From: Micromonospora sp. WMMD980
GTDB taxonomy: Bacteria; Actinomycetota; Actinomycetes; Mycobacteriales; Micromonosporaceae
Reading direction: 5' to 3'
DNA: 64,000 nt
Assembly (NCBI RefSeq): GCF_029626035.1
Contig: NZ_JARUBE010000003.1
Coordinates: 4,030,001 to 4,094,000, forward strand
The notes beneath the pieces are model-generated. The model was not told the DNA's origin, did not search any database, and was given only the letters and a program-made list of their open reading frames with translations. Positions 22,420 to 31,423 of the stretch are shown piece after piece (within the stretch, counting starts at the first letter, position 1; each line of letters starts with the position of its first letter). The translations under genes and the position numbers were made by a program.

Positions 22420-22923
22420 TCAGTCGATGAGCGCGTTGAGCAGGGACTCCTGGAGATATCCGAGATAGGCGTAGACCGACAGTTGGAACACCCGGGACGA
22501 CGCCGGGTCGGTGGCGACCGCGTCGTCGAGCTCCTCACCCAGGTCGGTGCCGTCCTTGATCTCCAGCCGGACGCCCATCGCCAGCCGGGCGTCGTTGAGC
22601 GCCCGCAGCCACGCCTCGGCCGCCTCGGCGTCCAGCCGCACCTCGCCGCCGGCGTCGCCGTCGGGCAGCGCGGCGAGGATCGCGCCGGCCTGGTCGATCT
22701 TGGCGGTCTTCAGGTCGCCCTCGGTGTAGCGGCGGAACTCGGCGGTGCCGGCGTCGTCGTCCGGATAGACCTCGGGGAAGAGCCGGCCGACCACCGGGTC
22801 ACCGTGGTCGAAGCCGTCGGTCAGCAGACCGACCACCTCGGAGGCCACCTTGCGCAGCACCCGCACCTCGTCGACGGCGAAACCGGCCACGTAGCGGTCG
22901 CCCCGGCGGCGGAACATGCTCAT
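22420..22923 (-). CDS. DUF2017 domain-containing protein
   Basis: 167 residues of the DUF2017 family, always found between clpS and mec in actinobacteria (Rv1332 in M. tuberculosis). Starts [20 protein letters not shown]; contains [21 protein letters not shown] near residue 36 and a C-terminal [17 protein letters not shown]. Acidic, probably cytosolic, no membrane segment. ATG at 22923 overlaps the clpS stop (ATGA) with GGAG 5 bp before it; an in-frame ATG lies two codons on. Function unknown; the fixed position next to clpS suggests a link with Clp proteolysis, which is inference. Confidence 0.9.
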   Translation of the reverse strand: MSMFRRRGDRYVAGFAVDEVRVLRKVASEVVGLLTDGFDHGDPVVGRLFPEVYPDDDAGTAEFRRYTEGDLKTAKIDQAGAILAALPDGDAGGEVRLDAEAAEAWLRALNDARLAMGVRLEIKDGTDLGEELDDAVATDPASSRVFQLSVYAYLGYLQESLLNALID

Positions 22924-23210
22924 GACCTCTCCACGGTCGCCCACAGCCCGTACGCGTGCAACTGCGCCGCGTCGTGCTCCATCCGCTCCCGGGCCCCGCT
23001 GGAGACCACCGCCTTGCCCTTGTGGTGCACGTCCAGCATGAGCTGCTCCGCCTTCTCCCGGCTGTATCCGAACAGCTTCTGGAAAACCCAGGTCACGTAC
23101 GTCATCAGGTTGACCGGATCGTCCCAGACGATGGTCACCCACGGCCGGTCGGAGACCGGCACCTCTTCGGTGTCCGGCGTCTCGACCGGCGCAACCTGTG
23201 GAGCCGCCAT
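22920..23210 (-). CDS. clpS: ATP-dependent Clp protease adaptor ClpS
   Basis: 96 residues. ClpS delivers N-degron substrates to ClpC/ClpA. The core reads [20 protein letters not shown] near residue 24, with the Asn-Asp-type substrate pocket (here DDPVNLM), [23 protein letters not shown] near 43 (split by the M in the pocket) and [19 protein letters not shown] near 66. ATG 23210 is chosen; an ATG three codons upstream (23219) is equally possible because the Shine-Dalgarno signals are weak (GGGGGG close to the first, GGTGG before the second). Confidence 0.94.
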   Translation of the reverse strand: MAAPQVAPVETPDTEEVPVSDRPWVTIVWDDPVNLMTYVTWVFQKLFGYSREKAEQLMLDVHHKGKAVVSSGARERMEHDAAQLHAYGLWATVERS

Positions 23211-23325
23211 GCCCCCCATCGTGCCACCGGATCCGCCGAACCGATGAACCGGAACGCCGCGCCGGTCGGGTTCGCCCGCCCGGACCGCGTACGCGGGGCC
23301 GGAGCCCCGCGCGGCGGCCCCGGTC

Positions 23326-24888
23326 TCAGGCCAGCAGGATGCCGTGGTCGACAGCATCGGCGAGCACCACGCCCAGCGAGAGACGGATCACCTCGAAGCG
23401 GCGGGACACCTCGCGGGACAGTTCGAGTTCGACCTCGCGCAGCGCGCGCTGGGCCCAGGACCGGGCCGCGTTCGGGTCGTCGTTGCCGGGTGCCCGCCAG
23501 TGCTGCCAGCAACCGCCGTTGAGCGCCACCCCGATCGGCGGGAGCACCTCGTCCCGCGCCGCGCCGGGCAGCCCGGCCAGCGCGTCCAGCGCGCCGGTGC
23601 CGGTCAGCCCGGCCACTCCGGCGGTGCTGGTGACCAGGAGCACGCGGTCCAGCTCCCGGCCGTCCGGGTGGTCGGCCAGGCCCCAGCGCACCGCGTGGGT
23701 GATCCGCACGCGCACACCCTCGGCGAGCGGCGCGCCGAAGACCCGGGCGGCGGCGTCGTCGACGATGCCGCGGACCGCCTCGTCGCACTGGGCGGTGGCG
23801 AGCATCGACATCGCCTCCAGCTCGCGGTCGAGCAGCTGCGGCAGGCCGGCGCAGCCCACCCCGAAGACGATCTCCTGCACCACCCGGAGGTGGATGTTGG
23901 CCAGCTCCAGCGCGAGATGCTGGCGGATCCGCTGGGCGCAGGAGCGGGCTTGGCGGTCGATCCGGTCGGCGAGGTCGGTCGGGTCGACGCCGGCCAGCAC
24001 CGGCACCCGACCGTGCGCCCCGGGCGGCTCGGGCGGCCGGGCGCTGGCCCGACGCAGCCCCTCGTCGGCGGCCCACCCGACCAGCGCGCGGCGCAGGTTC
24101 GGCAGCTCGGCCCGCCGGGCCGGGAACCACCGGGCCGAGGCGAGCGCGGGCACCGCGGCCAGCAGCGCCGCGCGGTGGGCCGCGATGGAGACCGCCACCG
24201 GGTCGAGCCGGCCGGCGGGGCCGGGCGGGCCGGATCGGGCGGGCGACGGCACGGACGCCCCCGTGCCCTCCGCCGTCGCGCCGTCCGCCGGCGCCGCCCG
24301 GCCGGTCACACCGGGGGTGACGGCGAAGAACACCGTGACGCGGGCCCGCGCCACCTCGGCCAGCAGGTGCAACTCGGCCGCGCTGAAGGCCTGGTCGGCG
24401 GAGATCACGAAGAGCAGCGCGCCGGCACGGCCGACGGCGTCGCGCAGCGTCAGCCCGCCGGCCACGCCGAGGGTGGCGGTGTCCGGTGGGTCGAGCACCG
24501 CGAAGTGCCGCAGCAGCGGGTCGGGCAGGCTGAGCTCGACCCGGCGCGGCGGTCGGGCCAGCGCCGGGCCGGCGGCGAGCGGGTCGGCGCCGTAGGCGTG
24601 CGGCGAGCGGTAGCCGGGGACGTACGCGGCGCGGGTGGCGACCTTGGCGTGGTTGACCAGCAGGTAGCTCCCGGCGGGCACGACCAGGGTGCCGGCGTCC
24701 ACCCCGAGCAGGCCGGCGATCAGCTCACGCCGGCCGGCGCCGCCCGGGCCCGCCACGACGACGGCGAGCGGCTCGCCGGGCCCGGGCTCGGTCAGGCCGA
24801 GCCGGGCCGGCAGCAGGGCGCACCGTGGTGGCTCGGCACGGCCGCCCCGATCGGGCACGTCGACCGAGGGGAGTGGACCTGGTCTCAT
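23326..24888 (-). CDS. Dynamin/GTPase-like protein with degenerate nucleotide site
   Basis: 520 residues. The layout suggests the dynamin-like GTPase group: a P-loop-like segment [20 protein letters not shown] near residue 41, a switch-like DPPDTATLG near 133 and [16 protein letters not shown] near 161, which mirrors the usual D-x-S/TE strand after G3. The P-loop lacks the lysine of GxxxxGKS (it reads GGAGRRE) and G3 lacks DxxG, so GTP hydrolysis is doubtful. The C-terminal half is helical and Arg/Ala-rich. GGAGG precedes ATG 24888 by 7 bp. Divergent from the LAL regulator through a 197-bp region. Not part of the mycobacterial synteny block. Family call is tentative. Confidence 0.6.
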   Translation of the reverse strand: MRPGPLPSVDVPDRGGRAEPPRCALLPARLGLTEPGPGEPLAVVVAGPGGAGRRELIAGLLGVDAGTLVVPAGSYLLVNHAKVATRAAYVPGYRSPHAYGADPLAAGPALARPPRRVELSLPDPLLRHFAVLDPPDTATLGVAGGLTLRDAVGRAGALLFVISADQAFSAAELHLLAEVARARVTVFFAVTPGVTGRAAPADGATAEGTGASVPSPARSGPPGPAGRLDPVAVSIAAHRAALLAAVPALASARWFPARRAELPNLRRALVGWAADEGLRRASARPPEPPGAHGRVPVLAGVDPTDLADRIDRQARSCAQRIRQHLALELANIHLRVVQEIVFGVGCAGLPQLLDRELEAMSMLATAQCDEAVRGIVDDAAARVFGAPLAEGVRVRITHAVRWGLADHPDGRELDRVLLVTSTAGVAGLTGTGALDALAGLPGAARDEVLPPIGVALNGGCWQHWRAPGNDDPNAARSWAQRALREVELELSREVSRRFEVIRLSLGVVLADAVDHGILLA

Positions 24889-25002
24889 CAGGTGGCCTCC
24901 CGGTCAGGCGGCCGGCGCGTCAGCCCGGTCGCGGATTCTCCCTGGCCAAAGGGGATGGCTGAAGCCTACGGCTGTCGTGCATCCGACACCGAACACATTC
25001 GG

Positions 25003-25030
25003 TACTCATGAGTAAGCGGCAGATTACTCA
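25003..25030. promoter_or_regulatory. Triple half-site palindrome upstream of the LAL regulator
   Basis: The perfect 12-bp palindrome TACTCATGAGTA (25003-25014) is followed by another TTACTCA half-site (25024-25030). Together they form a second dyad, TGAGTAA-N8-TTACTCA. Three TACTCA half-sites within 28 bp look like a binding site for a dimeric regulator. It lies 56 bp before the ATG at 25086 and 115 bp before the divergent start at 24888, so it could control both genes. No binding protein can be named. Confidence 0.55.
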
Positions 25031-25085
25031 ACTTCACTGCGTGACGGCGCGCACGCGGACGGCACTCCGTCGATATGCTGCGTCG

Positions 25086-27758
25086 ATGACCAGGTGGGAG
25101 TTCGTCGGCCGCACGGATGAACTCAACCGTCTGTTGTCGGCGGTCGGCGATCCGGACGGGCGCGGGCTGTTCTTCAGCGGCGACGCCGGCGTCGGCAAGA
25201 GCCGGCTGCTGCGCGAGGGCGTGGCCGCGCTCTCCCCCGAACGCCACGCGATCTGGTCGGTCGCGGCCAGCGCCACCACCGCCGCCCTGCCGTTCGGCGG
25301 GCTGGTCCAGATGCTGCCCGCCCCGCAGCCGCAGGGCCTCTCCCCCGCCGGGATCCTGCGCTGGGCGGTGGACCTGCTCCAGGAGCAGGCCGCCGGCCGG
25401 CCCATCGTGCTCGCCCTCGACGACGCGCACCTGCTCGACCCGCCGTCGGCCGCGCTGGTGCACCTGATCGCCCGCTCGGAGAACGCCACCGTGATCGGGA
25501 CGCTGCGCAACGGCGAGCAGATCCCGCTGCCGATCCGCGCCCTCTGGACCGACGACCTGGTCGACCTGGTCGAGCTGGGCCCGCTCGGCCGCAGCGAGAC
25601 CACCGGCCTGCTCGCCGCGATCCTCGGCGGACCGGTCGACGCCGGCTCCTCCGACCGGCTGTTCCGGCTCTCCGCCGGCAACCCGCTGCTGCTGCGCGAG
25701 CTGGTGCTGGCCGCCGACGGCGAGCTCCGGCGCACCTACGGGATCTGGAAGTGGACCGGCCGGCTGGAGCTGGCGCCCAACCTGACGGAGCTGATCGACA
25801 CCCGGATCGGCCAGCTCACCCCCGGCGTCCGGGCGGTGGTGGAGCTGGTCGCCTTCGGCGAGCCGCTCGGCCTGCACCTGCTGGAGCAGGCGGTCGAGCC
25901 GACCGACGTGGAGGTGGCCGAGGAGCGCGGTCTCATCACGATGGTCCGCGACGACCGGCGGCTCAACGTCCGTCTGGCCCACCCGCTCTACGGGGAGGTG
26001 ATGCGCCGCCAGTGCCCGGTCAGCCGCACCCGACGGCTCCAGGCCACCCTCGCCGGCCTGCTGGAGCAGGTCGGCAAGCGGCGCCGGGACGACCTGCTGC
26101 GGGTCGCGGTCTGGCGGCTCGACTCGGGTACGGCGCAGAACGTGGCGCTGCTGCTCGACGCGGCCGTGCAGGCGTTCGGCCGTTACGACGTGCCGCTGGC
26201 CACCCGGCTGGCCCGGGCCGCCCTGGAGGCCGGCGGCGGCACGGACGCGGCGGAACTGCTCGCCACCATCCTGATGTTCGGCGACCGGCCGGAGGAGGCG
26301 GTCCGGGTGCTCGACCAGGTCACCGACGAGATCCACGACGACCGGCGGCGCAGCCGCTGGCTGACCGTCCGGGGCATGGTCAGCTACTGGGGGCTCAACC
26401 AGGACTCCACGGTGGAGGACATCGCCGCCCGTGCCGAGGAGCTGACCGACCCCGCCGACCGCGCCCGGGTCCGCGCCTTCGAGGCCATCATGCGGCTGCA
26501 CCGGCTCGACGTCGACGTCGCGGTGCGGCTGGCCCAGGAGGTGCTGGACCGCCCGGCCGCGCCGATGGCCGCCCGGGAGCTGGCCCGGTGCACCCTCGCC
26601 CACCTCCAGGCCGCCCAGGGCCAATACCGGCGCAGCGCCACCGCCATCGCCCGGGTGCAGGCCGAGGCGGCGTGCTGGCGGTCCGACATGCCCTACCTCC
26701 AACTGGCCATGGAGCTGGCCCGGGGCACCCGGCTCGCGCTCTCCGGCGACCTGGCCGGCATCGACGCGATCGTCGCCGACGAGTTCGCCGACCTGGCCGG
26801 CGCCGGCGACTTCCGGCTCGGCACCGGCTACCTGGCCATCCTCCAGGCGTACGCGGCGCGGCTGCGCGGGCGCGGCGACGACGCCCTCAAGACCAGCCTG
26901 GGCGCCTGCGCGGTGCTCGCCACCAGCCGGGTCTACGCCGGCCTGGCCCACGCCGAGCGCGCCCAGGCCGCCGCGCTGCGGGGGGACGCGGACCACGCGA
27001 CCGAGGCGATGGCCGAGGCGGACCGGACGCACGCTCCCGGGATGGCCGTCCTCTATCCCTGGCTGGAGCAGGCCCGGGGCGCGGCGCAGGCGGCGGCGGG
27101 CGATCTGCCGGGCGCCACCAAGCACCTCTGCGCGCTCGCCGACCGACTGCGGGAGGACGGCCTCGCCGGCCACGAGCTGCTGGTCCTGCTCGACCTGGTC
27201 CGGCTCGACCAGGCCGCCGCGCCGGTCGGGCCGACCTGCACCGACGGTGGCCGGCGCAGCGTGGCGCAGCGCCTGGCGGAACTCTCCGAGCAGGTCGACG
27301 GCGTACTGCCGCCGCTCGTCGCCCGCTACGGCCGGGCCGCGCTCGACGGCTCCCCGGACGACCTGCTCGCGGTGGCCGACGGCTTCGCCGACCGGGAACT
27401 GGTCGTCTACGCCGCCGAGGCCACCGCGATGGCGCTGTGCCGGCTGCGCGACACCCGGGCCGCCGCGACCGGGCCGGTCCGGGAACGCCTCGCCGGCCTG
27501 ATGCACCGCTGCGACGACATCTCCACCCCGGCGCTGCGGCTGTTACGCCCGGCGCTCAGCGACCGCGAGTGGGAGATCGCCCGCCTCGCCGCCGACGGGC
27601 TGACCAGTCGCGCCATCGCCGAGCGCCTCTACCTGTCGACCCGCACGGTGGAGAACCACCTCCAGCGGGTCTACAGCAAGCTTGGCGTCACCCGGCGTAA
27701 CGAGCTGGGGGCCGCGCTGCGCTCGATGCCGGGGCACGACGGCACGGATGCCGCCTGA
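25086..27758 (+). CDS. LuxR family regulator, LAL type (AAA ATPase + LuxR HTH)
   Basis: 890 residues. N-terminal AAA/STAND ATPase: FVGRTDELNRLLSAV at residue 6, Walker A GDAGVGKSRLL near 33, Walker B LALDDAHLLDPPSAAL near 112. A long helical middle of TPR type follows. The C-terminal LuxR helix-turn-helix is at about 822-880 (LSDREWEIARLAADGLTSRA, then TVENHLQRVYSKLGV). LAL regulators sense a ligand with the ATPase/TPR part and activate metabolic or secondary-metabolite genes. ATG 25086 is used because the GRTDEL start of the family follows directly; an in-frame ATG at 25008 lies inside the operator-like palindrome. It may control the downstream NAD salvage genes, but that is only positional. 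Confidence 0.9.
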   Translation: MTRWEFVGRTDELNRLLSAVGDPDGRGLFFSGDAGVGKSRLLREGVAALSPERHAIWSVAASATTAALPFGGLVQMLPAPQPQGLSPAGILRWAVDLLQEQAAGRPIVLALDDAHLLDPPSAALVHLIARSENATVIGTLRNGEQIPLPIRALWTDDLVDLVELGPLGRSETTGLLAAILGGPVDAGSSDRLFRLSAGNPLLLRELVLAADGELRRTYGIWKWTGRLELAPNLTELIDTRIGQLTPGVRAVVELVAFGEPLGLHLLEQAVEPTDVEVAEERGLITMVRDDRRLNVRLAHPLYGEVMRRQCPVSRTRRLQATLAGLLEQVGKRRRDDLLRVAVWRLDSGTAQNVALLLDAAVQAFGRYDVPLATRLARAALEAGGGTDAAELLATILMFGDRPEEAVRVLDQVTDEIHDDRRRSRWLTVRGMVSYWGLNQDSTVEDIAARAEELTDPADRARVRAFEAIMRLHRLDVDVAVRLAQEVLDRPAAPMAARELARCTLAHLQAAQGQYRRSATAIARVQAEAACWRSDMPYLQLAMELARGTRLALSGDLAGIDAIVADEFADLAGAGDFRLGTGYLAILQAYAARLRGRGDDALKTSLGACAVLATSRVYAGLAHAERAQAAALRGDADHATEAMAEADRTHAPGMAVLYPWLEQARGAAQAAAGDLPGATKHLCALADRLREDGLAGHELLVLLDLVRLDQAAAPVGPTCTDGGRRSVAQRLAELSEQVDGVLPPLVARYGRAALDGSPDDLLAVADGFADRELVVYAAEATAMALCRLRDTRAAATGPVRERLAGLMHRCDDISTPALRLLRPALSDREWEIARLAADGLTSRAIAERLYLSTRTVENHLQRVYSKLGVTRRNELGAALRSMPGHDGTDAA

Positions 27759-27774
27759 ACTCTAGGCTGGGGCG

Positions 27775-29061
27775 GTGAGCACCCTTCGCCCCGCGCTGCT
27801 GACCGACCAATACGAGCTGACCATGGTCAGTGCCGCGCTCCGGGACGGCACGGCCGACCGCCGCTGCGTCTTCGAGGTGTTCAGCCGGCGGCTGCCGGCC
27901 GGCCGGCGGTACGGCGTGGTCGCCGGCACCGGCCGGCTGGTCGAGATGATCCACGAGTTCCGGTTCGACCCGGCCGAGATCGACTTCCTGCGCCGCACCG
28001 GGGTGGCCGACGACCGGGCCGCGCAGTGGCTCGCCGACTACCGCTTCACCGGTGACGTCGACGGCTACGCCGAGGGCGAGCTGTTCTTCCCCGGCTCGCC
28101 GATCCTCACCTTCTCCGGCACGTTCGCCGAGTGCGTGGTGCTGGAGACGCTGGTGCTGTCGGTGCTCAACCACGACTGCGCGGTCGCCGCCGCGGCGGCC
28201 CGGATGGTCACCGCCGCCCGGGGCCGCGCGTTGATCGAGATGGGCTCCCGTCGGGCGCACGAGGAGGCCGCGGTGGCCGCCGCCCGGTCGGCCTACCTGG
28301 CCGGGTTCCGGTTCACCTCCAACCTGGCCGCCGGGCAGCGCTACGGCATCCCCACCGCCGGCACCGCCGCGCACGCGTTCACCCTGCTGCACGACGACGA
28401 GCGGGCGGCGTTCGCGTCCCAGGTGGCCACGCTCGGCAAGGACACCACGCTGCTGGTCGACACGTACGACATCGCCCAGGGCATTCGCAACGCCATCGCG
28501 GTGGCCGGGCCGGAGCTGCGGGCGGTCCGGATCGACTCGGGCGACCTCGCGGTGATCGCCCAACAGTCCCGTGAGCTGCTCGACTCGCTCGGCGCCACCG
28601 AGACGAAGATCATCGTCTCCGGTGACCTCGACGAGTACGCGATCGCGTCGCTCGCCGCCGAGCCGGTCGACATGTACGGCGCCGGCACCGCCGTGGTCAC
28701 CGGCTCGGGCGCGCCCACCGCTGGCCTGGTCTACAAGCTGGTCGAGGTGGAGGGGCGGCCGGTGGTCAAGCGCTCCGAGCACAAGGCCACCATCGGCGGC
28801 CGGAAGGTGGCCGTCCGCCGGCACAAGCCCACCGGCACCGCCACCGAGGAGGTCATCGTGCCGCAGGGTGTGCCGGACCGGCAGCCCAACGACCGGCTGC
28901 TCCAGCACTCGTACGTGGTGTCGGGGGAGCCGGTGGCGCTGCCGACGCTGGACGAGTCCCGGGAGCACCTGCGAGAGTGCCTGATCTCCATCCCGTGGGA
29001 GGGGCTCAAGCTCTCCGGCGGCGACCCGGCGGTGCCGGTGACCGTCGTACCCGCGACCTGA
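27775..29061 (+). CDS. pncB: Nicotinate phosphoribosyltransferase
   Basis: 428 residues. It makes nicotinate mononucleotide from nicotinate and PRPP in NAD salvage. Visible motifs: LLTDQYELTMVSAALRDG at residue 8, RALIEMGSRRAHEEAAVAAA near 150, the PRPP region RIDSGDLAVIAQQSRELLDS near 248 and VDMYGAGTAVVTGSGAP near 298. GTG start at 27775 with GGGGCG upstream. It is the last member of the mycobacterial-type synteny block (M. tuberculosis pncB1, Rv1330c, is also next to clpS). The next gene, 15 bp downstream, encodes nicotinamidase, so the two consecutive steps are co-transcribed. Confidence 0.95.
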   Translation: MSTLRPALLTDQYELTMVSAALRDGTADRRCVFEVFSRRLPAGRRYGVVAGTGRLVEMIHEFRFDPAEIDFLRRTGVADDRAAQWLADYRFTGDVDGYAEGELFFPGSPILTFSGTFAECVVLETLVLSVLNHDCAVAAAAARMVTAARGRALIEMGSRRAHEEAAVAAARSAYLAGFRFTSNLAAGQRYGIPTAGTAAHAFTLLHDDERAAFASQVATLGKDTTLLVDTYDIAQGIRNAIAVAGPELRAVRIDSGDLAVIAQQSRELLDSLGATETKIIVSGDLDEYAIASLAAEPVDMYGAGTAVVTGSGAPTAGLVYKLVEVEGRPVVKRSEHKATIGGRKVAVRRHKPTGTATEEVIVPQGVPDRQPNDRLLQHSYVVSGEPVALPTLDESREHLRECLISIPWEGLKLSGGDPAVPVTVVPAT

Positions 29062-29076
29062 GAAGGGACCGACCAG

Positions 29077-29658
29077 ATGGCGAACGCCTTGATCATCGTG
29101 GACGTGCAGAACGACTTCTGCGAGGGCGGCTCCCTCGCGGTCGGCGGCGGGGCCGGGGTGGCCGGCGGCATCTCCCGGCTGCTGGCCGCCGAGCCGGAAC
29201 GCTGGGACCACGTGGTGGCGACCAAGGACTACCACGTCGACCCGGGGGCGCACTTCGGCGATCCGCCGGACTACGTCGACTCCTGGCCCCGGCACTGCGT
29301 GGTCGGCACCCCCGGCTCCGAGTTCCACAGCGAGCTGGACACCGGCCGGGTCGAGGCGATCTTCCACAAGGGCGAGCACGCGGCCGCGTACTCCGGTTTC
29401 GAGGGCCACGCGCCCGACGGCGAGTGCCTGGCCGACTGGCTGCGCCGCCACGACGTGGACCGGGTCGACGTGGTCGGCATCGCCACCGACCACTGCGTGC
29501 GGGCGACCGCGCTGGACGCCGCGCGGGAGGGCTTCCGCACCACGGTGCTGCTGGAGCTGACCGCCGCCGTCGCGCCGGACACGCTGGACGTGGCGCTGCG
29601 GGCGCTGGACGGTGCCGGGGTGGCGATGGTGGGCGAGCCTGTGATCAGGACCGCTTGA
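29077..29658 (+). CDS. pncA: Nicotinamidase (isochorismatase family)
   Basis: 193 residues. Hydrolyses nicotinamide to nicotinate and feeds PncB. The catalytic triad is in view: Asp in IIVDVQNDFCEGGSLAVGG at residue 8, Lys in IFHKGEHAAAYSGFEG near 101, Cys in GIATDHCVRATALDAA near 143. Metal-binding D and H residues are in KDYHVDPGAHFG near 53 and SWPRHCV near 72. AAGGGA precedes the ATG. Operon with pncB. Confidence 0.95.
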   Translation: MANALIIVDVQNDFCEGGSLAVGGGAGVAGGISRLLAAEPERWDHVVATKDYHVDPGAHFGDPPDYVDSWPRHCVVGTPGSEFHSELDTGRVEAIFHKGEHAAAYSGFEGHAPDGECLADWLRRHDVDRVDVVGIATDHCVRATALDAAREGFRTTVLLELTAAVAPDTLDVALRALDGAGVAMVGEPVIRTA

Positions 29659-29721
29659 CCAGGTAATCGCTTGCCGTTGTCGGACCCGACGCCCAGGATG
29701 GCGCGGGAGGTACGGCCCGTC

Positions 29722-30945
29722 GTGAACCTGAAGCCTTACCGGGAGGCGCTCGCCCTGCCCGGCCTGCGGTCGTTGCTGCTGGTGTCGGTGCTGGCCCGCG
29801 TCCCGCTGACCGCGGTCGGGGTGACGCTCACCTTCTACGTGGTGCTCGACCTCGGTCGCGGCTACGGCGCGGCCGGCCTGGTCGGTGCCGCCTCGACCAT
29901 CGGCGCCGCGCTCGGCGCGCCGCTGCTCGGCCGGTTGGTCGACCGCCGGGGGCTGCGGCCGGTGCTGCTGCTCTGCACCGTCGCCGAGGGCGTGTTCTGG
30001 GCCGCCGCGCCCGCCCTGTCCTACCCGGTGCTGCTGCCCACCGCGTTCCTCGCCGGGCTGCTCGCGCTGCCGGTCTTCTCGGTGGTCCGCCAGTCGATCG
30101 CCGCGCTGGTGCCGGCGGAGCGCCGCCGCCCGGCGTACGCGCTGGACTCGATGTCGGTGGAGCTGTCGTTCATGGTCGGCCCCGCTCTCGCGGTGGCCCT
30201 GGCCACCGCTGTCACGCCGCGCCTGACGCTCTGGGCGGTCGGCGCCGGCATCGTCGCCTCCGGTATCTGCTTCTGGCTGCTGAACCCGCCCACCCGGGCC
30301 GCCGACGAGCCGGCCGGACCGCAGCGCCCGGTGCCGCGCCGGGAGTGGCTCACCCCCCGACTGCTCGCCGTGCTGGCGGTCAGCCTGGCCGCCACGCTGG
30401 TGCTGGGCGGCACCGACGTGGCGGTGGTGGCGGTGCTCCGGGCCGGTGACGAGGTGGGCTGGACCGGTGCGGTACTGGCCGCCTGGGCGGTCGCCTCGCT
30501 GGTGGGTGGCTTCGCCTACGGCGCGGTACGCCGCTCGTTCCCGCCGCTGGCGCTGATGGCGGTGCTCAGCCTCACCACCATCCCGGTCGGGCTGGGCGGC
30601 TCGCACTGGTGGCTGCTGTCCCTCGCGCTGATCCCGACCGGCGCGCTCTGCGCGCCCACCATCGCGGCCACCTCGGACGCGGTCAGCCGGCTCGCCCCGG
30701 CCGGCGTCCGCGGCGTCGCGATGGGCCTGCACGGCTCCGCCGTCACCGTCGGCATCGCCCTGGGCGCGCCGTTGGCCGGCGCGGTGATCGACGCGTCCGC
30801 GCCGGCCTGGGGGTTCGCGGTCACCGGCGCGATCGGGTTCCTGGTGGCGCTGGCCGTGCTCCCGGTCGAACTGCGCCACCGCCGCACCCCACCACCCGCC
30901 GTTCCCGCCGTCCTCGACCAGGACCTGGCCCCCGCCGCCCCCTGA
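29722..30945 (+). CDS. MFS transporter
   Basis: 407 residues with about twelve membrane segments. The typical MFS loop after helix 2 is visible as LGRLVDRRGLRPVLL near residue 72. Drug-resistance-type efflux or sugar export are both possible; no substrate can be assigned. GTG 29722 (VNLKPYREALALPGL) is preferred since GGGAGG lies about 11 bp upstream and the hydrophobic part begins soon after; ATG 29698 and TTG 29671 are in-frame alternatives. Only 12-60 bp separate it from pncA, so it may ride on the pncBA transcript. Confidence 0.85.
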   Translation: MNLKPYREALALPGLRSLLLVSVLARVPLTAVGVTLTFYVVLDLGRGYGAAGLVGAASTIGAALGAPLLGRLVDRRGLRPVLLLCTVAEGVFWAAAPALSYPVLLPTAFLAGLLALPVFSVVRQSIAALVPAERRRPAYALDSMSVELSFMVGPALAVALATAVTPRLTLWAVGAGIVASGICFWLLNPPTRAADEPAGPQRPVPRREWLTPRLLAVLAVSLAATLVLGGTDVAVVAVLRAGDEVGWTGAVLAAWAVASLVGGFAYGAVRRSFPPLALMAVLSLTTIPVGLGGSHWWLLSLALIPTGALCAPTIAATSDAVSRLAPAGVRGVAMGLHGSAVTVGIALGAPLAGAVIDASAPAWGFAVTGAIGFLVALAVLPVELRHRRTPPPAVPAVLDQDLAPAAP

Positions 30946-31030
30946 CGCCTCCCCCGCCGCCCGCCCACCCCGGCGCGGGCGGAACACCATCGCGCGAGCG
31001 CGCGGCCGAGTACCCGCCGAGCCCGCCCGG

Positions 31031-31136
31031 CGGACGCGGCCCGACATGCGCGGGCCCGGCGGACACGGCCCGACGTGCGCGGGCCCGGCCGGCGGACGCG
31101 GGCCCGCCGGACATGGACCGACGTGCGCGGGCCCGG
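31031..31136. repeat. 29-bp tandem repeat, three full and one partial unit
   Basis: Full units lie at 31031-31059, 31060-31088 and 31108-31136, each running CGGACRCGGCCCGAC-RTGCGCGGGCCCGG with a few substitutions; a 14-bp remnant (CGGACGCGGGCCCG) sits at 31093-31106. Units are contiguous with no unique spacers, so this is not a CRISPR. Each unit ends in GCGGGCCCG-type palindromic sequence. Confidence 0.85.
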
Positions 31137-31154
31137 CGCTGGAGAAGGGTCCAG

Positions 31155-31210
31155 TTTTCAGCGGTATACCTCTCAGGCATATTTATGCCTCCGAGGTATA
31201 CCGCTGAAAA
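31155..31210. repeat. 56-bp near-perfect inverted repeat (large palindrome)
   Basis: Left arm 31155-31172 (TTTTCAGCGGTATACCTC) is the exact reverse complement of 31193-31210. Inside, AGGCATA (31175-31181) pairs with TATGCCT (31184-31190) around a 2-bp centre; only two base pairs between the two paired blocks mismatch. Each arm also contains GGTATACC, itself a palindrome. There is no T-run typical of a terminator. It could be a cruciform-forming site, a regulator or recombinase binding site, or the footprint of a mobile element. Confidence 0.9.
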
Positions 31211-31362
31211 GTGATGTCTTCTCCGGTCACCTCACGCTCCGTGCGCGAGCGCCGAGCGGATGCGATCGTCGCGCGCCGCGAGCTGATCCGGGGGCTGCGG
31301 CACCCCACCGTGCTCGGCCGTCACCGGATGGACCCGTCGGCCGGACCAGGGCCGGCGGCACG

Positions 31363-31402
31363 GAACGGGCGCCGCGCCCCGGGTGGGGTGCGGCGCCCGT
31401 TC
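31363..31402 (-). terminator. GC-rich hairpin downstream of ctaD
   Basis: Arms GAACGGGCGCCGC (31363-31375) and GCGGCGCCCGTTC (31390-31402) pair perfectly over 13 bp with a 14-base loop. It begins 21 bp after the ctaD stop codon. Actinobacterial terminators often lack a U-tract, so this is the likely terminator. Confidence 0.7.
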
Positions 31403-31423
31403 GGTGGTTCGGCGCGGGATGGG

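Larger units (their letters stand above)
30946..31423. other. 478-bp intergenic region rich in repeats, no gene
   Basis: Between the convergent MFS and ctaD genes. Contains, in order, a 29-bp tandem repeat (31031-31136), an AT-rich 56-bp inverted repeat (31155-31210) and a GC-rich hairpin (31363-31402) that can end ctaD transcription. The open frames here show only low-complexity Gly/Pro/Arg coding and I do not accept any of them. The base composition switches sharply from about 80% GC to about 50% GC at the palindrome. Confidence 0.8.

Noticed and set aside
24966..27506. A long open frame antisense to the LAL regulator
   Set aside because: Low-complexity Gly/Arg/Pro/Gln composition with no recognisable domain; the plus-strand gene has full Walker and LuxR motifs.
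31031..31136. 29-bp repeats of CRISPR-like unit length
   Set aside because: The units are contiguous, without spacers of unique sequence, and there are no cas genes in the window.
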